Shown here piece after piece: positions 59,957 through 64,000 of a stretch of DNA of 64,000 bases. The DNA is taken from NCBI RefSeq assembly GCF_002797715.1, contig NZ_PGFF01000001.1, forward strand, positions 3,371,304 to 3,435,303. Reading direction: 5' to 3'. The notes under the pieces are model-generated. The model did not search any database and had not been told where the DNA came from. It saw nothing but the letters and a program-made list of their open reading frames with translations. A program made the position numbers and the translations under genes. This DNA comes from Diaminobutyricimonas aerilata (lineage in GTDB: Bacteria; Actinomycetota; Actinomycetes; Actinomycetales; Microbacteriaceae). Every line of letters begins with the position of its first letter. Within the stretch, counting starts at the first letter, position 1.

Positions 59957-61352
59957 TCCGCTCCGCTCGGTACTCGTAGACGGTCACCGGGCCCCCCCGG
60001 TCGCCCTCCCACGCGGCGCGGTGCTGCGCGAGCGGCGGCGCCTGCGCCGCATCCATGAGCTCGGCGGTGTGGCGGTATTCGTCGCGCGCGTGCGCGGGGA
60101 ACCACTCCTCGGGCACCTCCCGCCCGGCGAAGGCCTGACGCTCGACGAGAACCGTCTCGCCGGACTCCCGGCGCCCGCCGGCGGCCGGCACGAGATCGTC
60201 GGTGTGCTCCACCGCCACGGCGGGCACCGAGGCGGGCACGTCGATCTGCGCGGTCGGCGCCCCGAAGGTGATGAGCCCCTCGGTCGCGTAATCGCCGGAG
60301 GCCGCCAGTCGCGCGGCGACGAGTCCGCCTTGCGAGTACCCGGTGAACTCGACCGGAGTCTGGGCGGTGACGCCCGCATCCGCCATCGCCTGCCGCACGG
60401 CCCGCTCGGACCCGGACGGAAGATCCGCGGAGCCCCACAGATTGCTCGTCGAGTCGAACGGCTCGTCGCCCGCCACGGCGGAGAAATCGGCCGTCGCGCC
60501 GATGTAGACCGAGAACCGGTCGGGCGCGCCGTGCACCGACTGCCGTTCGATCCGGATCTGCTCGGCGCCGGCCGGGATGCGCGAGAAACGGTCGGCGAAG
60601 CCGGTCGGCTGCGCGGCGTGCGCGGTCGCGGTGCGCCGGGTCTCGATCGGCGTCTCCCGGTACAGGCCGACGGCAGATCCCAGACCGACGGCGAGCGCCG
60701 AGGAACTCGCGATGCCGAGCACGCCGAGTCCCCGCTCCCCGAGCATCTCGATCACCGGCGCGGGCACCCCGAGAGCACCCGCGATCGTCTCGTCGAGATC
60801 GCTGACGAGGCTGCGCAGCACCCACGCCGTCACCGGGTGCGTCAGCAGGGACCGCTCCTCGGCGAGCGCCCCCGCGGCGGCATCCAGGGTCTGCTGGGCA
60901 CCACGGCGTTCGAGAAGCGCTCCGACGAGCCAGCCGGCCACGACGCCGGCCGTTCCGGGGAAGAGCGTGAGGAGGATCAGGGGCAGGATGCGCCCGATGT
61001 TCTGCGCCACCCACGCCTGCGCGCGTTCGATGACCCGGTTCGCTGCGGCATCCGCCGCGCCGTACGCCTCGAGGGCCGCACCGACGGCGCGCTCGAGCAG
61101 TCGCGCCTCGGTCACGAGCCGCCCGAGCGCGGCGAGGGAATGCTGCATGTCCGCTTCCGCCCGGCTTGCGGAGATCGGCGCGTCGGCGCGCGTGAGTCCC
61201 GCGTCGGTGACGTAGCGATCGGCCTCCAGCACGTGCACGCGGGCCTGCTCGAAGCACTCGGTGGCGCGCCGCAAGCGCAGGACCTGTTGCCACACCGTCT
61301 CGGTGGCGACCGCGAAGAATCCCCCACCCGAGACGATCAGCTCATCCGGCAC
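59919..61352 (-). CDS. Large protein with helical N-terminus, hydrophobic hairpin and lipase-type alpha/beta-hydrolase domain
   Basis: 477 residues from GTG 61352, which overlaps the small WXG-like gene by 11 bp. Residues 1-105 are helical (EspA/WXG-like). Two hydrophobic stretches (~115-145 and ~205-235) follow. A serine-hydrolase domain (~270-477) has the nucleophile elbow EFTGYSQGGLVAARLA, with Asp in VEHTDDLVP and His in DEYRHTAEL as plausible triad partners. No signal peptide. Possibly a type VII-like secreted esterase or toxin (inference). Confidence 0.7.
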   Translation of the reverse strand: MPDELIVSGGGFFAVATETVWQQVLRLRRATECFEQARVHVLEADRYVTDAGLTRADAPISASRAEADMQHSLAALGRLVTEARLLERAVGAALEAYGAADAAANRVIERAQAWVAQNIGRILPLILLTLFPGTAGVVAGWLVGALLERRGAQQTLDAAAGALAEERSLLTHPVTAWVLRSLVSDLDETIAGALGVPAPVIEMLGERGLGVLGIASSSALAVGLGSAVGLYRETPIETRRTATAHAAQPTGFADRFSRIPAGAEQIRIERQSVHGAPDRFSVYIGATADFSAVAGDEPFDSTSNLWGSADLPSGSERAVRQAMADAGVTAQTPVEFTGYSQGGLVAARLAASGDYATEGLITFGAPTAQIDVPASVPAVAVEHTDDLVPAAGGRRESGETVLVERQAFAGREVPEEWFPAHARDEYRHTAELMDAAQAPPLAQHRAAWEGDRGGPVTVYEYRAERISAAGDRRADAG

Positions 61353-61599
61353 GGCCGGCCAGGGTCGTGATCGCCGCGTCGGTGTTCGCCCGCGCATCGG
61401 ACACCCGCGCCCGCGCCTCGACGGCGTGCCCGCGCACGGTGTGCCGAGCGCCGTCGAACGCGTCGCGTGCCGGTCCCCGCCAGTCCGCCGGGGAGTCGCG
61501 CGCGAGCAGCGCCGCACCCTCCTCGAGCGCGTCGAGAGCACGATCCAGCCGGGAGCGCTGCGCCTGCAGGCCGCCGGTGACGTCGGGAATGCCGATCAT
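61342..61599 (-). CDS. WXG100-like small helical protein
   Basis: 85 residues, Cys-free and helical, with a central W-R-G turn (SPADWRGPARDAFDGA, residues ~36-51), the place and form of the WXG motif in ESX-type proteins. The C-terminal helix lacks a clear YxxxD/E. AGAGGT upstream of ATG 61599. It is directly coupled to the lipase-like gene, as ESX small partners are with their substrates. Confidence 0.65.
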   Translation of the reverse strand: MIGIPDVTGGLQAQRSRLDRALDALEEGAALLARDSPADWRGPARDAFDGARHTVRGHAVEARARVSDARANTDAAITTLAGRAG

Positions 61600-61726
61600 G
61601 GTCCACCTCTCTGCCGCTTCCGATCGTCGTCGTGCGTCCGCATCCGCGGTTCGGCTCCACCCACATCCGTGCACGGCTCCAGATCTCGGACAGTTGGGGA
61701 GGACGGGGGTGCGCCACAATGGGCGC

Positions 61727-62248
61727 ATGAGTCTGGGGCGCACCTTCGATACGACGGCGCGCTTCCGACTCTGCTTCGTCTGCACCGGGAACATCTGCCG
61801 ATCGCCGATGGCGGAGGCCGTGTTCCTCGACCTCGTGCGACGCAGCGGGCGCGAGGGGGCCATCGCCGTGACCTCCGCCGCGACCGGCGACTGGCACGTG
61901 GGGGAGAGCGCCGATCGACGCACGGTCGACGCCCTCGCGCGCCGCGGACTCGATGGGGCCGCGCACCGCGCGAAACAGTTCGATGCCGACTGGTTCGACG
62001 ACCTCGACCTCGTGATCGTGTTCGACCGCAGTCAGGAACGCACCCTCAAGTCGTGGGCGACCACCGAACAGGACCGCTCGAAGGTGCAGCTGCTGCTCGA
62101 CTTCGATCCGGAGTCGGCCGCCTCCGAAGTGCCCGACCCGTACTATTCCGATGCCGCCCTCTTCGACACCGTGCTCGGGATGATCGAGCGCGCGTGTACC
62201 GCCCTCTACCGGCAGATCGAGCCGGGAATCCGACAAGGAGCCTCATGA
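61727..62248 (+). CDS. Low-molecular-weight protein-tyrosine phosphatase
   Basis: 173 residues. P-loop CTGNICRS (Cys19, Arg25), general acid in VPDPYYSD. It dephosphorylates tyrosine or arginine phosphate in the cytoplasm. CACAAT lies 6 nt before ATG (leaderless). Its stop overlaps the purB start (ATGA), so the two are coupled. Confidence 0.95.
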   Translation: MSLGRTFDTTARFRLCFVCTGNICRSPMAEAVFLDLVRRSGREGAIAVTSAATGDWHVGESADRRTVDALARRGLDGAAHRAKQFDADWFDDLDLVIVFDRSQERTLKSWATTEQDRSKVQLLLDFDPESAASEVPDPYYSDAALFDTVLGMIERACTALYRQIEPGIRQGAS

Positions 62249-63630
62249 GCCCCCTCCCCCCTCAGCCCCTGAGCCCGCTCGACGGCCGCTACCGCCGCGC
62301 GGTCGGCGCGCTCGGCGAGTACCTCTCCGAGGCCGGTCTCAACCGCGCCCGGGTGCAGGTCGAGGTGGAGTGGCTCATCTTCCTCACCGACCGCGAGCTG
62401 TTCGGATCCCGCCGCCTCGACCCCGAGCAGCAGCGGCGCCTGCGCCTGCTCGTCACCGAGTTCGGGCAGGCGGAGATCGACGAGCTCGCCGAACTCGAGG
62501 GGACCACCCGCCACGACGTGAAGGCCGTCGAGTACCTCGTGCGCCGGCGCCTCGACGCCCTCGGACTCACCGACGTCGCCGAGCTCACCCACTTCGCGTG
62601 CACGAGCGAGGACATCAACAACCTCTCCTACGGCCTCACCGTCGGCCAGGCCGTACGCGAGGTGTGGCTGCCGCGTCTGCGCGAGGTCGTCGCCGCGCTC
62701 GAGGAGCGCGCGAAGGCGCACCGCGACGTGCCGATGCTCGCGCACACCCACGGGCAGCCCGCCACCCCGACCACGTTCGGCAAGGAGCTCGCGGTCACCG
62801 TGCACCGCCTGCGCGGCGTCATTCGGCGCATCGAGTCGGTGGAGGTGCTCGGCAAGTTCAGCGGAGCGACCGGCACGTTCTCGGCTCACCTCGCCGCCGG
62901 TCCGGATGTGGACTGGCCCACGCTGTCGCGGGAGTTCGTCACATCGCTCGGCCTCGTCTGGAACCCGCTCACCACGCAGATCGAGTCGCACGACTGGCAG
63001 GTCGAGCTGTTCCAGGCGGCGTCGCACGCCGGTCGCATCCTGCACAACCTGTGCACGGACGTGTGGACCTACATCTCGATGGGCTACCTGACGCAGATCC
63101 CGCAGGCGGGCGCGACCGGGTCGTCGACGATGCCGCACAAGATCAACCCGATCCGCTTCGAGAACGCGGAGGCGAACCTCGAGCTCGCGAGCGCCCTGTT
63201 CGACTCGCTCGCGCAGACGCTCGTCACCTCGCGGCTGCAGCGCGACCTCACCGACTCGACGACGCAGCGGAACATCGGCGTCGCGTTCGGGCACTCGCTG
63301 CTCGCGCTCGACAACATCGCGCGTGGACTCGACGAGGTCGCGGTGGACGAGGAGAAGCTCGCTGCAGATCTCGACGGCAACTGGGAGGTGCTCGGCGAGG
63401 CGATCCAGACCGTCATCCGCGCCGAGGTCACCGCCGGCCGCAGCTCGATCGCCGACCCCTACGCGCTGCTCAAGGAGCTCACGCGCGGCAAGCGCGTCGG
63501 CGCCGCCGAGTTGCGCGACTTCGTCGAGGGACTCGACCTGACGGATGAGGCGAAGGCGCGCCTGGTCGCCCTCACCCCGGGTGGGTACACGGGTCTGGCG
63601 AGCGCGCTCGTCGACCACCTCGACGACTGA
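62245..63630 (+). CDS. purB: Adenylosuccinate lyase
   Basis: 461 residues. Signature GSSTMPHKINPI, early LSPLDGRYRRAVGALGEYLSEAGL, catalytic His region AHTHGQPATPTTFGKE, and TSEDINNLSYGL. This is the longer E. coli-type PurB (~456 aa). It acts in purine synthesis (SAICAR to AICAR, adenylosuccinate to AMP). Start set by ATGA overlap with the phosphatase gene. Confidence 0.97.
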   Translation: MSPLPPQPLSPLDGRYRRAVGALGEYLSEAGLNRARVQVEVEWLIFLTDRELFGSRRLDPEQQRRLRLLVTEFGQAEIDELAELEGTTRHDVKAVEYLVRRRLDALGLTDVAELTHFACTSEDINNLSYGLTVGQAVREVWLPRLREVVAALEERAKAHRDVPMLAHTHGQPATPTTFGKELAVTVHRLRGVIRRIESVEVLGKFSGATGTFSAHLAAGPDVDWPTLSREFVTSLGLVWNPLTTQIESHDWQVELFQAASHAGRILHNLCTDVWTYISMGYLTQIPQAGATGSSTMPHKINPIRFENAEANLELASALFDSLAQTLVTSRLQRDLTDSTTQRNIGVAFGHSLLALDNIARGLDEVAVDEEKLAADLDGNWEVLGEAIQTVIRAEVTAGRSSIADPYALLKELTRGKRVGAAELRDFVEGLDLTDEAKARLVALTPGGYTGLASALVDHLDD

Positions 63631-63702
63631 AGTTCGCCCGCCGCGGTCTCGGGTCGCGGGCGGCGGCCGGGGCGGCGGCGAAACGGATGTGGGCGCCACT
63701 TC

Positions 63703-63740
63703 CAGGAGATGGCGCCAGTCGAAACGGACGCCATCTCCTG
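63703..63740. repeat. Inverted repeat after purB
   Basis: CAGGAGATGGCG (63703-63714) and CGCCATCTCCTG (63729-63740) form a perfect 12-bp stem with a 14-nt loop. There is no T run. It lies 73 bp after the purB stop and is the only clear structure in the 306-bp gap 63631-63936. Flanking GAAACGGA repeats suggest a small dispersed element. Confidence 0.6.
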
Positions 63741-63936
63741 TAACTCGCGCCGACGACGGGGACTGCCGCCGTCGCGGCGCATGATCAGCGGGTCGGGCTA
63801 CACCTTCGCGCCCGCGCGGCAGTTCTTTCCGTAACGCGGACGAGATTCTGTAGCGCGACGGTCCTATTGCCCGGACGGCCGCGCGAGGACGGGGCGCGGT
63901 GACGGGCGCCCGCACCGCTAGAGCGCAGTCGGCGGG

Positions 63937-64000
63937 TCAGTGCCCGTCGCCGGGCGGACGGCGGGTGTCCTCGTCGCCGCGCGGGGTCGTCGCGAGCGCG
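63937..64000 (-). CDS. Possible C-terminal end of an unidentified protein (partial)
   Basis: A minus-strand frame without stops enters from the window edge and ends at TGA 63939-63937 (…DEDTRRPPGDGH). Only 20 residues are visible, hydrophilic and proline/arginine rich. A coding role is possible but cannot be judged here. Confidence 0.3.
   Translation of the reverse strand, partial: ALATTPRGDEDTRRPPGDGH

Overview
The window is 64 kb of a high-GC actinobacterial chromosome. The best fit is Microbacteriaceae (Leifsonia/Agromyces/Microbacterium relatives). The reasons are the C50-type carotenoid cluster (crtE-crtB-crtI-crtYe-crtYf-crtEb with idi), the gene set rpmB-rpmG-rpsN-HU-CopD/CtaG, HAIR-type dnaK control, GTG/TTG starts, and a recurring leaderless promoter layout (TANNNT, 6-8 nt, then the start codon). 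No phage, transposase, integrase, CRISPR array or rRNA is visible. One tRNA gene (Gly, anticodon CCC) is present.

Layout. 1-2.3 kb: grpE (partial) and dnaK on the minus strand behind two HspR/HAIR-like sites. 2.3-11.6 kb: an alpha-1,6-mannan utilisation locus. It has a GntR/LacI-hybrid regulator, a minus-strand operon (GH125 mannosidase, two sugar permeases, solute-binding lipoprotein, cytoplasmic GH76) and a divergent secreted GH76 with a carbohydrate-binding tail. A shared motif occurs upstream of the regulator and twice between the two mannan transcripts. 11.8-19.9 kb: one 2,709-residue secreted protein with DUF11/isopeptide-like domains, 11 SdrD-B-type repeats and an LAATG sorting signal. 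20-27.7 kb: MFS transporters, a methyltransferase, three small regulators, a PEP-mutase-like enzyme and an SDR. 27.7-33.7 kb: the carotenoid cluster, whose core genes overlap by 4 bp, with idi divergent. 33.7-42 kb: dcd, tRNA-Gly, then a sugar-acid type catabolic region (SGNH hydrolase; enolase-superfamily dehydratase, dehydratase/aldolase, NAD epimerase/dehydrogenase, Gfo/Idh).

That last region is interrupted by a TetR + SpoIIM-like membrane-protein cassette flanked by a perfect 38-bp direct repeat. The repeat copies the 3' end of the dehydratase gene, so the cassette looks like a recent insertion. 42-48 kb: a frameshifted DUF1697 gene, a DHFR-like protein, a D-threonine-aldolase-like enzyme, small membrane proteins and a PIF1/RecD-like helicase. 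48-54.6 kb: CopD-CtaG, HU, three cysteine-poor ribosomal proteins and a znuA-znuC-znuB-zur operon. 54.7-59.4 kb: branched-chain 2-oxoacid dehydrogenase (E1alpha, E1beta, E2) and an aromatic/histidinol-phosphate-type aminotransferase. 59.5-63.6 kb: a holin-like protein, a WXG-like small protein paired with a large lipase-fold protein, a low-MW phosphatase and purB.

The points most worth a second look are the 38-bp-flanked TetR/SpoIIM cassette with its matching operators, the duplicated 3' half of the tRNA-Gly gene about 1 kb away, the WXG-like/lipase pair, the mannan regulon motif, and the crtE/idi promoters that share one -10 region. All assignments come from reading the sequence; no database search was run.
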